A DNA stretch of 64,000 nucleotides from Amblyomma americanum (taxonomy: Eukaryota > Arthropoda > Arachnida > Ixodida > Ixodidae). Both the position numbers and the translations under genes were made by a program. This document shows positions 44,632-56,316 of the stretch, in pieces (the first letter of the stretch is position 1; every line of letters begins with the position of its first letter). Location of the stretch: assembly GCF_052857255.1 (NCBI RefSeq), contig NC_135505.1:28028499-28092498 (forward strand). Reading direction: 5' to 3'. The notes beneath the pieces are model-generated. The model did not search any database. It was not told where the DNA came from and saw only the letters and a program-made list of their open reading frames with translations.

Positions 44632-45181
44632 GCATATACAGCCATGTCCGAAGGTCCATCTCTGCAATAATGCAGCAAACTCATGCTTCAGTACAGTGGC
44701 TTGCTGGTGGAGCGCGAATGACACTCCCATCAGAATCAAGTAGGTCTTTGCTCAGCATGCTTGCACAATGGCAGCCACTATGCCACTTTTTTTTTTTATT
44801 CGAGATGTTTGCCATTAGGCACGATGAGAAAGGGCCTTATCCTCACTTATCCTCATTTGACCAAACGTGATGGCACTCACACCATGGAGTCGCGTGGTGT
44901 TCTTCGGGTCCAGGGTTGCCGTTGGGAATTTTTCAAAAAGAGCCAGAACTGAGGCTAAAAGTAGCCAAAAGTAGCCACGCCACCTGGTCTTGGCGCCAAA
45001 TTTGTAGCCAAGTAGAAAAGTACCATTATTATAAGCTACTTTTATTAATGAACAATAAATAATATCATTTTGAATCAACACAAGAACACAGAGTAAATAA
45101 AGAGCAAGGAAATTTGGTTCTCTTGCTTGGCCTTCAAGCATCAGGTACGTTGCAAATAAATAAAAGTTCAGTCCGCGTAGT

Positions 45182-47209
45182 TTATCTAGAGTAGATAGTG
45201 TTCATGCCGGAGTAATTTTGGCACATTCTATTCAACAACTCAGCAGGAACGTCAAACGATGATGCTGTTTTTTCTTGAAGTCGTAGCCCAAATTTGATTC
45301 GCAGAATCGCCATGAGCAAGTCCAGCTTCATTTTGTTACGGATCTCTGTTTTCGTCAAGTTCACGCAAGAGAACACGCGCTCTGCATCAGCGTTAGAAAT
45401 TGGAAGGGTCAAAATTTTCAGTGCTCCTTGCGCCAGGTGTTGAAAAGGGCATTCGCCGCAAGGGTCCTTGTACGATGCCGCTGCGTGCCAGAAAGTCAAA
45501 CATGATGCGCGATCAAGTGCACCGCTAACACTCTGCAGCTGGCGTATTTCAGACTCCAGTTCGATTGAGGAACATCCAAAAAAATGCAGCGGTAGCTTCA
45601 TTATGCATTCACGGCTCTTAGCACTTTCTATGCCATCGGGATTTATGGCACACAGTCTTCGAAGTGCAGAGGAGGCATTTGGAAGTCGCTGCTGCAGTCC
45701 CATCGCCATTTGCCTCAAGAATTGGAAACAGCGCTCCCTCACGGCCCATTGGTCTTCAATAGGGACTAGTGAAATCTTCTCTCTGAAGATGTCACCTAGG
45801 TCCGCTACCTGTGGTTGCAGGAAAATCGACTTCATTTTTGCCAGGTCTAGCGACAGCAGACTTGCCGTTGTGTTGTGCCTCAAAACTGATGGATTCAAAA
45901 TCCGCCTAAGAATTTCCAAATACAAATTTTCTAGCTCTTGGAAGACAACCAGTGGGTCAGTTGTGTTTGTTTGGAACATTTTGTTCACTCGCCTAACGTT
46001 ACGGAGAACTGAGGCAAGAAACACGAGGTAAACATAATTTTTTCTGTCTCGATACATCTCTCGTAAAATGCGCACGTTGTAGCTGCGATCTTCTGCTTTC
46101 TCAAAAAACTCTTCGAGAGACTGGTACTGCGCCAAAATTCTTTCTATAGAGTCTGCAATAGCAAGCCATCTCGTCTGCGAAAGCGACAGAATCTTGGGCG
46201 GTGGATTTGCACTTTCATCTTCCACTGTCATACTGGCATACAGTCTCTTATAAGCATCTTGCCGGCAGCTGCTGTGTGCAAAGTAGTTGTAGGTTTCTCG
46301 CACTAAGTGCTCAACCGCAGAAGGAATCGCCTCCATCGACTTGGATGCCACAAGGTCCAGGCTGTGGCAAGAGCATTTGATCAGAATCAAGTCTTTGTTG
46401 TCCTCACTAAGACGACTGAACAGAGAATTGTGTTTGCCGCACATGGCATTTGCACCATCGGTGCAGAGTCCGAGACAGTTCTTGATCGATAGGCCGTGCT
46501 TGTCCAACGTCTTCAATACCGTGTCGTGAAGCGTTTCTGCCGTTCCATCAGACAGCTCTACGAGATCAAGAAGGGTGGTTGCAATCCTGTTTTCTTCTAA
46601 ACTCAGAAACCGCACAACCATGCAAAGTTGCTTTGTCGTGGATACATCGGTTGATTCATCCACCATTAGAGAATAGCTGGAGCCGTTCAGTTGTTTGTCC
46701 ATGTTTTCCGTGAAGTACGGGAAGAGAACATTCGTAATTATAGCCGTGCACTTCGTTCTGTGCAGATCAAAATCATTGAATTCGGAATGCAGAATCTCAC
46801 CAAGTTCGTCGACAGCATTTATGGAAGTGTGCACTGCAGTGCACAAGGCGATCCTTAACTCTCGGCGAGCCTTTTCATAGTACGTTCGACTCGAAGACGC
46901 TAGAAGCTGCGGCAGTTTTTGTTGCGAACTTGGGATTACTGCGCACTCGCGGTGCTTTTTGGTTTCTGCGTGCTTCAACAGATCACTGTAGTGGGGTCGA
47001 ATGTTGCAATTGCAGTACTTGCAGTGAGCAGTCGTTCCGCCGTCACATGACGAAATCCATCCTGTAACGCATGGTGATATGCATATTAGATACTAAGCGG
47101 CATGCGACTAAACGCCTAAAGAATAGTTTCCGTTTTGCTTACCGCTCAGTTTCTTGTCCTTTCTCCATTCTTCTCGAAACGTGCGCTTTGCTCTTGCGTC
47201 TTTTCCCAT
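45182..47209 (-). CDS. hAT transposase, two exons, apparently intact
   Basis: Exon 1 (47209-47143) starts MGKDARAKRTFREEW and ends at a GTAAGC donor. An 81-bp intron (47142-47062) ends TTACAG. Exon 2 (47061-45182) continues LSGWISSCDGG to the stop, giving 648 residues in one frame. A BED-like zinc finger lies at about 30-55 (CKYCN, then HYSDLLKHAETKKH). The RNase-H-like core has MVDESTD (D about 157), LCTDGANAM (D about 224) and CSCHSLDL. The C-terminal dimerisation block ISNADAERVFSCVNLTKTE carries the catalytic glutamate (about 584). All three acidic residues are present. The intron is inferred from splice signals and the exact frame join. Without it, the exon-2 ORF gives 598 residues from an internal methionine. 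Confidence 0.9.
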
Positions 47210-47390
47210 GGTAGACGCCGGTGTCGGCAAGCCGAAGGCACAAAAACAGAAGCTTTGTCGCCTTGGGGTACACAAGTGTTATTTCACCTGTACTGCTCGT
47301 TCCTCTCTGGTGTCATGCCGTGTACACGGCTGCACCTAAACGCATGGTTTCGGATGCATGACCCTAACGGAGAAAGTACTCTAGATTAGT

Positions 47391-47520
47391 GTTATTTTCT
47401 CCAGATGGAGCGCAGCGTCCTTGCGGCCTTTGCTTCGCCGTGCGCTAGAATTAGCGTTATTTTCTCCAGATGGCGCGCAACGTCCTCACGGGCTTTGCTT
47501 CGACGTGCGCCCATCACCCA
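47391..47520. repeat. 65-bp tandem duplication upstream of the hAT transposase
   Basis: GTTATTTTCTCCAGATGG occurs at 47391-47408 and 47456-47473, each followed by GCGC-AACGTCC-like and GCTTCG-CGTGCGC sequence. The duplication lies 180-300 bases upstream of the transposase ATG, inside the element, and may contain promoter or binding sites. Confidence 0.75.
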
Positions 47521-47866
47521 GAGTCCGTGCGTCTGCGCACCCGCGTCTGCTAGTTGGTCTCTATGTGCGCACCGCCGGCGGAGAGAATATATGCGTACAG
47601 GACGCGCGCGCTATGGCGCGCGCGTGTCAAGGCGACCGGAACAGCCATGAGGAGAGCAAAGCTTTAAAAATAATTGTTCTTCTTTGTTCTTGCTTGCTAT
47701 TGTATATGCAATTGCAAAAAAAAATGGCTAGTGAATGCGCCAAAATAGAAGTTCAAAGTAGCCAGAAAGTAGCCAAGGAGCCAACGTGAAATTTTCATCG
47801 CCAGACGGGGTCAAAAAGTAGCCAATTTGGCGCAAAGTAGCCACCAACGGCAACCCTGTTCGGGTC

Positions 47867-49590
47867 AAGCATCGGTCCATCCGTCAGGATGTACAAGTAG
47901 ACGACGAAGGGCACTGAATGTGAGGGGATCAAGTTTAATCATGTACAGCCCTTCAAATGTGTGTGTACACGGGAAAATATTTCTCTAAGTGTTGCCTGCA
48001 AGCCTAAACCATCTAGACCATTATGAAAGAAACCACTTCAGAGGACCTTTGAAAAAATTACACCATTTCAGTTTGTTTCCCTGCAAGGATCCATTTTCGC
48101 ATACAGTAACTCATGTTCCAGCATATGCTCAATATGTGTGGCTGACACTAATTATTCATTCAGAAATATGCGCAAAAATGAACTTCACACAACACTCTAA
48201 GATTTTATATACTTTTCTGTGCTAGAAAAAAAAATTGACATCTGGAGTGCCTGTGCCAAACATGGCACAGGCACATATGCACACAGTAATAACAGAATGA
48301 TGCCCCTGCTGATGTTTTCAACGCCCTCACTGCAAAGCCAAGATGTTGCATTGTTACACAGCACAGCCGACTGCTGATGATTTGAGCTTGAAAATGTCTG
48401 AAAATTGGTTGAAGTTGTGCAGAGTATGAATTAGGAGGAGGTCAGTAATACACCTCAAATTAAAAGGACCAAAAATTAGGCTGAAAAAATTTGAAATTCA
48501 AATCAAGCGGGTTCAATTATTGAGTCCACTGCAATAAAGTAGTTCGTTCCATGCCAATTAAAACAAAACTAACTGAAATAAAAAGGTGACACAGTGCAGA
48601 TGTTACATAGTGGGATGAACAAGCACACTTACAGGAAAAAAGTGTCCTAGTCTCCTAGCAAAACTATAATTGAAAAGACCAACATTTCAGAAATGCTCGG
48701 TTCTTCAGGGTTGACAGCGGGCAAATCAGTGTTAAGCTTTAAAGTGAAACTGAGGACCGATTGAATTTGGCCTACATAGACACCAAACCACGCTGTAATG
48801 ACAGAGGCCACTTTCACTGAGACCGGCGCTTGTATATATGGGAAAAGGCTGAAAAATGAAATACAGGCATCGCCATCAACAGCTGAGTTTCCAAGTGCAT
48901 GAACAGAGTTCTTTTATACACAGATTTCAGAGGTTAGGCTACTTTGCAATTCACTTCAAAACGGTGATTACAGAGTATTTTTCGGTGTAGACGTCACGAG
49001 TTAGAATCGTGTGGCGAGAAAATATTTAAACGCAATTTTCTCAACAATAAATGCGTCCCATGCTGCTGGCCAAACAGAAGTAAACAAACAAGGCGACAAA
49101 GAATCATTTTTAGCAAGAAAAATTGTATGAAACTGTTCTCAGTGTCCCGTTAAAATGTTGCTGCACCAGGTGCTAAGTCATAACATACATGCTCTTAACT
49201 TCAGGCATGATAAGAAACACTGTCCTTCAAAATATCACTGCTCAGTGGCATGAGCCAATGAAAATTACCTTCAATAACAAACAGCTGTGTGGTGCTCCTA
49301 CCAATGTTTTCTCTTCTTGAGCTGCTGTCAATCACGGTTTGTCACTTAGGCATTTAAAACTACAGCACAATTCGACACACACTGCTCTTAAAAGGAGGCG
49401 CAAAACCACCTGCACAATAGTCACCGGCATCTGTAGCAAATTATTTCCGTTGTGGCCATACAAGAGCACATCTCACCAGAAGTCTCAAGTGCAAGTAAAC
49501 AAAATCATTCATTAAGCACATTTTCCATAACGGCTCTACAAGATGCTCCACAAGCCTAGTGAGTGCACAAACAAGGTTTATATGAGGTTG
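47867..49590. other. 3' flank of RIOK1, no further gene
   Basis: A/T-rich sequence with only short ORFs. It probably includes the 3' UTR of the minus-strand RIO kinase gene immediately before 49591; no unambiguous poly(A) signal was fixed. Confidence 0.35.
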
Positions 49591-51156
49591 TCACTTCTTG
49601 CGTGCTTTGCCCTGCTTTTCTTTTCGTTTCTTAACATGCTTGGGTATCTTGTCTTTCCGTTTCTCTTTTTTTGCCTCTCGAATTGCCTTTTTCCTCTCCT
49701 TCTTCTCCTCGAGTGATTCCCCCTTTGGCCTGGCTGCACTCACAAACCTTGACTCTTTTTCATCGCCGTCCTCCTCGTCCTCACTGTCACTTTCCGAACT
49801 CTCCGAGTCACCTGAACTAGCATCCAGAATTGCCGGCTTCTCAGCAGGACCCGAGAGGTCAGACTTCATGCCAGTGATAGTGTGATAAAGGATCTTCTTG
49901 TTCTGCTCCTGCACGCCAACGATATCTTTCTCAAAGTCGAGCACGTCGTCTAATCGATGCGGTATGTAGGCTTGCTTGAAAACTTCCTCTTCAACCTGTT
50001 TCGTGGCGTCTGCGTCACCTTGCTCTATGAGCATCTGCGCCCTCTCAAGGTAAGCATCCATGTTGTCTTCAGTGATGGTGGGGTCTGTGACGAAGTCGAA
50101 CAACTGCCGGACACTCATCGTCTTCACGTCTCGCCTTCCGAAGAAATCTGTGATGTTGGTGCAATCTTTGCGGAGGAACTCGAGGGCATTCGGGTGGTCA
50201 TGCTCCACCGACTGCGACACGTCGATGATGATGACCTTCCCTTCGTGGTAGAGCAAGTTGTACTCGCTCAAATCGGCGTGCACGAGGCGGCAGTCGCGGT
50301 ACAGACGCCGCATCATGACGACGCAGTCCCTGTACAGCTCGCGCGCCTTGGATCCGCCCAGCGGGACGTCCTTGAGTTTGGGAGCCGGCCAGCCATCCTT
50401 GCCAACAAACTCCATGACAAGGACATGACTCCTCAGGACGATGGGCCTGGGACAGGGCAACCCCGCGGCGTGGATGCGGGAAAGGTTTCGCATCTCCTTC
50501 TCCGCCCAGGTCCGCACCATCTTGCGCGGGTTGCTGCTGCAGTAGCCACTGCGGAAGCGGAACTCGCCCGTCACATAACGGTCGCGGTCCTTGAACACAA
50601 GTATGGACGTCTTGTAGATCTTGATGGCCCGGTCGGGGGCGCCGCCGGCCGTGGCGTGGTACACGTTGGCCTCCTTGCCCGTGCTCACGCAACCGTTGAT
50701 CTGCTCCACCAGGCCGCGGTTGAGGAGTTTGAAGAGAATGATGCGCGTCCTCGGATCGAGCACTTGCTCCGCCGTGGCCCTCTCCACTTTGTCGCGGACG
50801 CGCACGCGCTCGTTCTCCTGTCTGCGGTTCGCTTCGTTCAGCACGCTGAGCGCGCCTGGGGCCACAGCTGGGCCCGCGTAGGCGTCGAGGTTTATCCTGG
50901 AGCTGTACTTGCCGGAGAGAACTTTGCACTGCGACTGGAACGCGTTGGCGTTCGCCTGGACGTTGCCAGGGGCGCGAGACAGGTCGTCCCAATCGTAGCC
51001 GTCGTCACTCGGCTCGTCGTCGTCGTCGAATGAATCGTCACCGCTCGCGGGCTGCTCGGGGCTGCGGCGCGCGCGCGAGGAGACGCTGGGGCTCGGCGCT
51101 CGGTCGGTGTCTTCAACCGCATCGTCGAACTGTCCCTCCACCACGTCGGCAAACAT
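49591..51156 (-). CDS. RIOK1: RIO kinase 1 (atypical serine kinase of 40S ribosome maturation)
   Basis: A single open frame of 521 residues from MFADVVEGQF. An acidic N terminus leads to the RIO domain: nucleotide loop STGKEANVYHA (158-168), lysine in AIKIYK (K179), flexible loop around VTGEFRFRSGYC, catalytic loop VHADLSEYNLL (D295) and metal loop IIIDVSQSVEHDHPNA (D312). The C terminus is Ser/Asp/Glu-rich, then strongly basic (KKERKKAIREAKKEK), as in animal RIOK1. The family acts in the cytoplasm on late pre-40S particles. Key residues are all present, so it should be active. An upstream ATG at 51264 would add 36 residues that look unlike RIOK1. No introns interrupt the coding region, which is unusual for an animal RIOK1. 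Confidence 0.95.
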   Translation of the reverse strand: MFADVVEGQFDDAVEDTDRAPSPSVSSRARRSPEQPASGDDSFDDDDEPSDDGYDWDDLSRAPGNVQANANAFQSQCKVLSGKYSSRINLDAYAGPAVAPGALSVLNEANRRQENERVRVRDKVERATAEQVLDPRTRIILFKLLNRGLVEQINGCVSTGKEANVYHATAGGAPDRAIKIYKTSILVFKDRDRYVTGEFRFRSGYCSSNPRKMVRTWAEKEMRNLSRIHAAGLPCPRPIVLRSHVLVMEFVGKDGWPAPKLKDVPLGGSKARELYRDCVVMMRRLYRDCRLVHADLSEYNLLYHEGKVIIIDVSQSVEHDHPNALEFLRKDCTNITDFFGRRDVKTMSVRQLFDFVTDPTITEDNMDAYLERAQMLIEQGDADATKQVEEEVFKQAYIPHRLDDVLDFEKDIVGVQEQNKKILYHTITGMKSDLSGPAEKPAILDASSGDSESSESDSEDEEDGDEKESRFVSAARPKGESLEEKKERKKAIREAKKEKRKDKIPKHVKKRKEKQGKARKK

Positions 51157-51731
51157 ACTTTTATAGCGATCCGTAACACAGTACTCAATTATGTATATAA
51201 AAAATCTGTCAGTTATTCGCTGGGCAGTAACCACATGGCTAGACACATGGCGCACACGATGCACTTACGTGCTTCACTTTTGGATTGGTCTAGATTGGTG
51301 TCGTCTACAAAACTTTCCTCCCAAGATACGCAAAAAGCAACGTAAGCATTATGCATTTCAAAATAATCAGCTGTTTCATTGCATATTTTTTAACGACGGT
51401 GTCATGAGCCCGATCAGGTTTTTTTTTGCAGTCATCAAGTCACGTCATGCTGACGCTAGGGGCAAACGCTATTTTATTTTTTTTTCTTTACGCGGTTACG
51501 CGGTGACATAGAGCTACTACCTGCTACTACTACGCGGTGACCACTGATCTCCACAGGTGGCTGGATGCCGCATTCTTGCTTTCCGAAGTGGACGCAAGTG
51601 AAGCCACCGGAAGTTTGGCGGCATGTCCCGGAAGTGCTGGGTCTGCTGTACATTTCAATGCAAAAAGTCGCGTCTTTCGCGCCTTCGTTCTCAGTTATTT
51701 GCGTTGTTCTCTTGTAATATCTGCTGTTATA
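51157..51731. other. RIOK1 5' flank
   Basis: A TATAAAAG string sits at 51166-51159 (minus) only a few bases before the chosen ATG, too close to be a usable TATA box for it. No further gene is recognised up to the Tc1-like element. Confidence 0.3.
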
Positions 51732-54307
51732 CAGTATTGTGCGTTTTTATCGCTGACACTTTCAAAAATTTCCTCGCCTCAACCGCTGGCTCGCTTGCGG
51801 TGAAACTGCACACAGAGCTTGCGTATTATGGTAACTTTTGTATCGTAGGAAGTTTGGCAACGGTACTTACGTAGTTGAGCCGTGCATGATGCGAAAACAT
51901 AATCGTCTACGTAGAGATCAGCAACCAAAACCCGCAGACGACGCTTTTTCGCTGGATGGATGCATGGATGGATACGGCTGAACCCTTTACATCGGGCGGT
52001 GGCTCAAGCCACCTAGCCATGTCTTGTGAAATTTTACTCCTGTCTTGCTTTTAGCCACCAATCAGATAACCTTCGCTTGGTTACTTCTAACCTCTTAAAA
52101 TCCACTTTCCCTTCACTATCCCTAAACCCCAATGCCTTGGGTAAGTCAGCCCCGCTGCCTTCCACTGTAGGGTGAAGCCCTTTACAGAAAAGTATCAAGT
52201 GTTCAGCTGTTTCCTCCTCCTCTCCGCACGCAATGCACAAAGTGTCTATCTCCTGGTACCTGACTCTATACGTCTTAGTCCGCAAAACTCCAGTCCTGGC
52301 CTCAAACAACAAAGAACTTCTCCTACAATTATCATAGATATTTTCTTTGACAATTTCCTGTTTAAAGGTCCGGTATGTTTCTAGTGCCGATTTCGTCAGC
52401 ATTCCTGTTTTCCACAAAGCTCTCTCTGTTCCTTTAACCTTTTTCTTAACCGATAATTGCTGATTTGCCCCCTTACTGCTGTCCAGATATTTGCTTGTCA
52501 ATTTTCTAGTTCGCTTTCTCCATTTCGTGTCAACATTCTTTATATACAGGTATCTGAAAACTTTCCTGGCCCACCGCTTTTCCTCCATCCTTCTCAATCG
52601 TTCCTCAAATGCTATCTTACTGCTAGCCTCTCTGCTCTCGAAAGACGTTCATCCCATATCACCCTGTACCCCCTGATTTAATTGGTGTATTGCCATGTGC
52701 TCCCAAAGCTAACCTCCCTACTCCCTGTTGCCTAATTTCCAGCCTTGCTTGAACATCTGGCCTCATACACAGGACCGCATTCCCGAAGGTCAGGCTAGGG
52801 ACCATCACCCCTTTCCAGATCCCTCTTACCACCTCATTCCTATTGTAATTCCACAGTGCCCTATTTTTCATGACAGCTGCATTCCTACTAGCTTTATTCA
52901 TTACATATTTTTCATGCTCTGTCAGATACTCAACACTGTTATTTATCCACACCCCAAGATACTTGTACTCATTCACTACATTTAGCACGAACTCCTGTAT
53001 TCTATGCTCGCCGCCCTCTTCATTAAATATCATGACTGCAGATTTTTCCTTACTATACTTGAAGCCTAATCTATCTCCCTCTGTACTGCATATGTCTAAC
53101 AACTTCTGCAGGTCTTCCTTGTTGTCAGCCATTATCACTATATCGTCCGCATATATTATTCCCGGTAATGTCAGTTTAATCAATTCCCCTTGCTTGAAAA
53201 AAGATAGGTTGAAGCCTAGTCCGCTCCCCTCTAGCTTGGCCTCCAAACCTTGCAGGTACAACATGAACAACAAAGGGGACAGAGGACATCCTTGTCTAAG
53301 CCCCCGCTGTATCTCTACAGGCCCTGATACATTTTTTTCCCCATTTTATGAGCACTCTGTTACCTCTATATATATCTTTTAAAAGATTAATTACTCGATT
53401 TTCCACATCCAATGTGCCCAATATGTCCCACAAATGCTCCTGAGTAACGTTGTCATAGGCTCCCCTAATATCCAGAAATGCTAGCAATAAGGGCCTATGT
53501 TCCTTTTCCGCAATTTCTATACACTGTGTCAATGAAAATAGATTGTCCTCCAACCTCCTTTGTTTCCGGAACCCATTCTGTAGTTCCCCTAACACCCCCT
53601 CGTTCTCCACCCAAGCCTGCAGTCTATCCTTTATAATTTGCATCACCACCCTGTAAACCACAGATGTCACTGTTATAGGGCGATAGTTACTTACGTCTGC
53701 TTTGTCCCCCTTTCCCTTATATATCATGTTCATTCTACTTAATCGCCATTCATCGGGGACTTTCTCATCCACTATCATTTTGTTCACTACCTGTATTAAT
53801 GGCGGTAGTGGCGCCATCTGTTTGGGGTAGCGCAAAGCGTCACGACAAGGCAGTCGAGGAGAGCGTTGCAAGGAGCGCGGGCCGTTTGAATATGCCGTTC
53901 CTGTCGTTTCGTCTGCTTCTACTGAAGCGCTTACAACATTTTCGACTAATTAAGCGGAAAAATATCAGAACAAATGATTTAACGAGGCTTTACCTTTTAA
54001 AGAATATTATTTGCAATGCTCGCCTCGGCGGCCTTGTCGTGACGGTTTCCACTGCCCAAAACAGATGGGGCCACTGCCGCCCTTCAGCGAAAAAGAGTCG
54101 TCTGCGGGTTTTGGCTCGCCGATCTCTCGTAGACGCTTACGTTTTCGCATCATGTGCGCCTGAACTAAGTAAGTACCATTGTCAAACTTGCTACGAAACA
54201 AAAGTTACCATAATACGCAAGCTCTGTGTGCAGTTTCACCGCAAACGAGCCAGCGGTTGAGGCGGGGAAATTTTTGAAAGTGTCAGCGATAAAAATGCAC
54301 AATACTG
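51732..54307. mobile_element. Tc1-like element with ~300-bp terminal inverted repeats, containing a LINE
   Basis: Left arm 51732-51953, continued at 53806-53880, is the inverted copy of the right arm 54307-54005. Both start CAGTATTGTGC, and TA lies outside each end (51730-51731 and 54308-54309), as in Tc1/mariner elements. About 125 bp of unique sequence lies in the middle. The left arm is split by a LINE insertion; the intact right arm shows the original order. No transposase remains, so it is a long-TIR non-autonomous element. Confidence 0.75.
51954..53810 (-). pseudogene. LINE RT fragment nested in the Tc1-like arm, one frameshift
   Basis: The minus strand encodes an RT in nearly continuous frame: VPDEWRLSRMNMIYKGKGDK, VSNYRPITVTSVVYRVV, LAFLDIRGAYDNVTQEHLW, then after a shift near 53330 LFMLYLQGLEAKL, catalytic YADDIVIMADN (about 53150) and LGVWINNSVEYLTEHE. 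A basic C-terminal region ends with a CIACGEEEETAEHLILFC knuckle (52250). The shift falls in an A run (GGGGAAAAAAATG), so one base separates it from a continuous frame. The element is 5' truncated and ends with an ATCC/CATC simple-repeat tail at 51954-51985. I cannot fix the clade. Confidence 0.82.
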
Positions 54308-54309
54308 TA

Positions 54310-56316
54310 TGAAGGAAACAAGCAACCTGAATGCGAGAAATGTGAGCATCGTTTGGGGAACCCTGTATTTTCAGAGAAACCGAAGAAAACAGGCATGCAG
54401 GTCTCACCATGCCGCGGCAAAGGGATACGTGCATTGAACACTATTTTCTGATCTGGTTCTTGTATTCCGAGCGTAATTAGGACAAGTAGTTGAATTACAA
54501 TGAGTCTAGGTCATCTTTAAAAAAGGCAATGGCGCGGAAATCCTGACACCCGACTCGTTATACAGCTGCCGCTGTTTCAGTTTCGGTTTTCTGGCGGACG
54601 ATGTCGCTTCTCATTAATTGCAGCTGAGGTTTATCGCTTTAGTGTGTCATTTACCTTCCAGAAGTGCTTTCAATCTAACTTTATAGCACAGCCACGTTTC
54701 ATCTACACAGCACGAGAGAAACGGCTGACGAGAAAGACGAATGCAGCAGCGCATGTGACAAGCGCTGTAAGAAGTCAACTGCATTAAGCATCCCGAATAA
54801 AAGCCCATCCAGGCATAATTTGCTACAGTACGAAACAGTACTTGATACACTCCGTCGAAAAAGCAGTACCGATATACCTTTTGGACGCGCTAATGTGAAC
54901 CACCAGAACACCGACGGCACCTCACCACATTGTGGCCTCGCCCCTGTTCGGTCCAAACATAATTCGGTAAAATTGCCACTGCAAAGTCGGCTGCCTAATG
55001 AAGGTTTCCATCTATTCTTTCTTAAATTTAATACTCACTGATGGTATAACTTGCACTTAGAGCGCGACGACGTTCATCACAACAAAGAACAGAGTTGACG
55101 ACGCTAGGTCAACGGGACGACAGAGCTGAGCAGTCAAGGCTCCATACGTACTGTGTAGCGATGTTCTGTCGTCTGCTAGTGTCGTCCCATACTGATGCAA
55201 TGGACCCTTATTTTTGGAACGTCTTTCCCGAGGACTTTGCTGTTCCCCTCATGCAGTTGACGTCGCAACAGGTAGGCATTGTCATGAAAAAAGACGAGAA
55301 TGTCGAAAAGACAAGGTGCTAAGTGGAAAACGAAAACAAACAGAAAAACCGTGCTGAGGTCCGATTTCATGTACTGGCAAAGGCTGACTTTTGGGACATG
55401 CTGCCCAACTTCCGGTGGCTTCACATTCGGGTGCCCGATGCGGCATCCAGCCCCCTAGTGATCAGTGGCGGCGACTGCTGGCCATGGATGCTGCTGACAC
55501 GCGCGTATAAGAAGCATTAGCTGAGCTGTGAGGGGCTAGCAAGGAGGGGTGCACACATGGAGATCCTTCCTCCATAGGTGCACGGGACGTGAGATTGCTT
55601 CCGACGCACAAAATACGCCTTAGCCACATGGCAGGTTTAAGAGGGCGTCAACCTTAGGCGTTTCTGGGGAAAGTGGTGCGTTCTTTGATTTTTGTGCTAT
55701 TCCCATGATTGCAAAAAGGTGCCATTTTAGTCAGCCGTTCTGCTGGTGTGTGCTGCGACTGTTCTCGACTGCCACGTGTGAAGACGTGAACGGCCAAACC
55801 CATCCTTTTTTTAACAATCATAGCAATTCTTATTGCCTGTTATGTCGGTGAACTGATTGGTCTATTTGTACAAGAGTACAGGTTTTGCGGAGCATTGTCT
55901 TAGTACTTTTCCTTTTTGCTGTAAGGTTGTAAAATTTAGGTATTTAATCGGTGTGATTTGTAATCGTTGCAATAGCTTTTACAAGAGAGATATTATAGTT
56001 TTATTGCATTTGCGTTAATCGTAGCAAATTACACACATAGGCCAGCTTGCGTATTCGTTTTCTTTTTTAAAATGTAAAGCGAGCTTTCGGTGCAAATAGA
56101 AAAGTTAAGACACCTCATGGTCAAGAAGGTAAAACTGAAATCAGTAGTGGATACGCTAGTAGTGCCTCGAGGAGCCCAGGGGCCAAACAGCTCTAGCTGC
56201 GAGTACAATAGATGGCATGCCAACACACTTGTCTGTAAAGCCGAAGTTTGAGGGGCTTTACTTGTCTGCTCGTTTGTGAATGATGCATGCCTTTCACTTT
56301 AATGCCTAAAGACATA
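54310..56316. other. Intergenic, no recognisable gene
   Basis: Two consecutive plus-strand ORFs, 55095-55322 and 55323-55520, share one frame separated by a single TAG. Together they read MDPYFWNVFPEDFAVPLMQL and ADFWDMLPNFRWLHIRV. This could be a small decayed gene, but no family is recognised. Confidence 0.3.

Larger units (their letters stand above)
44911..47858 (-). mobile_element. Complete hAT transposon with 8-bp target duplication
   Basis: The ends are inverted repeats CAGGGTTGCCGTTGG (44911-44925 and complement 47844-47858). TTCGGGTC is repeated directly at 44903-44910 and 47859-47866, the 8-bp target duplication that defines hAT insertion. AAGTAGCCA-type subterminal motifs occur at both ends (for example 44958-44980 and 47755-47840). 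The 2948-bp element holds one transposase gene with a short intron and no visible stop or frame shift. It is the best candidate for an active DNA transposon in the window. Confidence 0.95.

Noticed and set aside
47154..47789. Plus-strand ORFs upstream of the hAT transposase
   Set aside because: They are antisense to exon 1 and the 5' region inside the transposon and carry no domain.
50198..50992. 264-codon minus-strand ORF overlapping RIOK1
   Set aside because: Another reading frame of the RIOK1 coding sequence, without any domain.
49957..51033. 358-codon plus-strand ORF
   Set aside because: It lies antisense to RIOK1, whose motifs and frame are unmistakable; the ORF is a GC-rich shadow.
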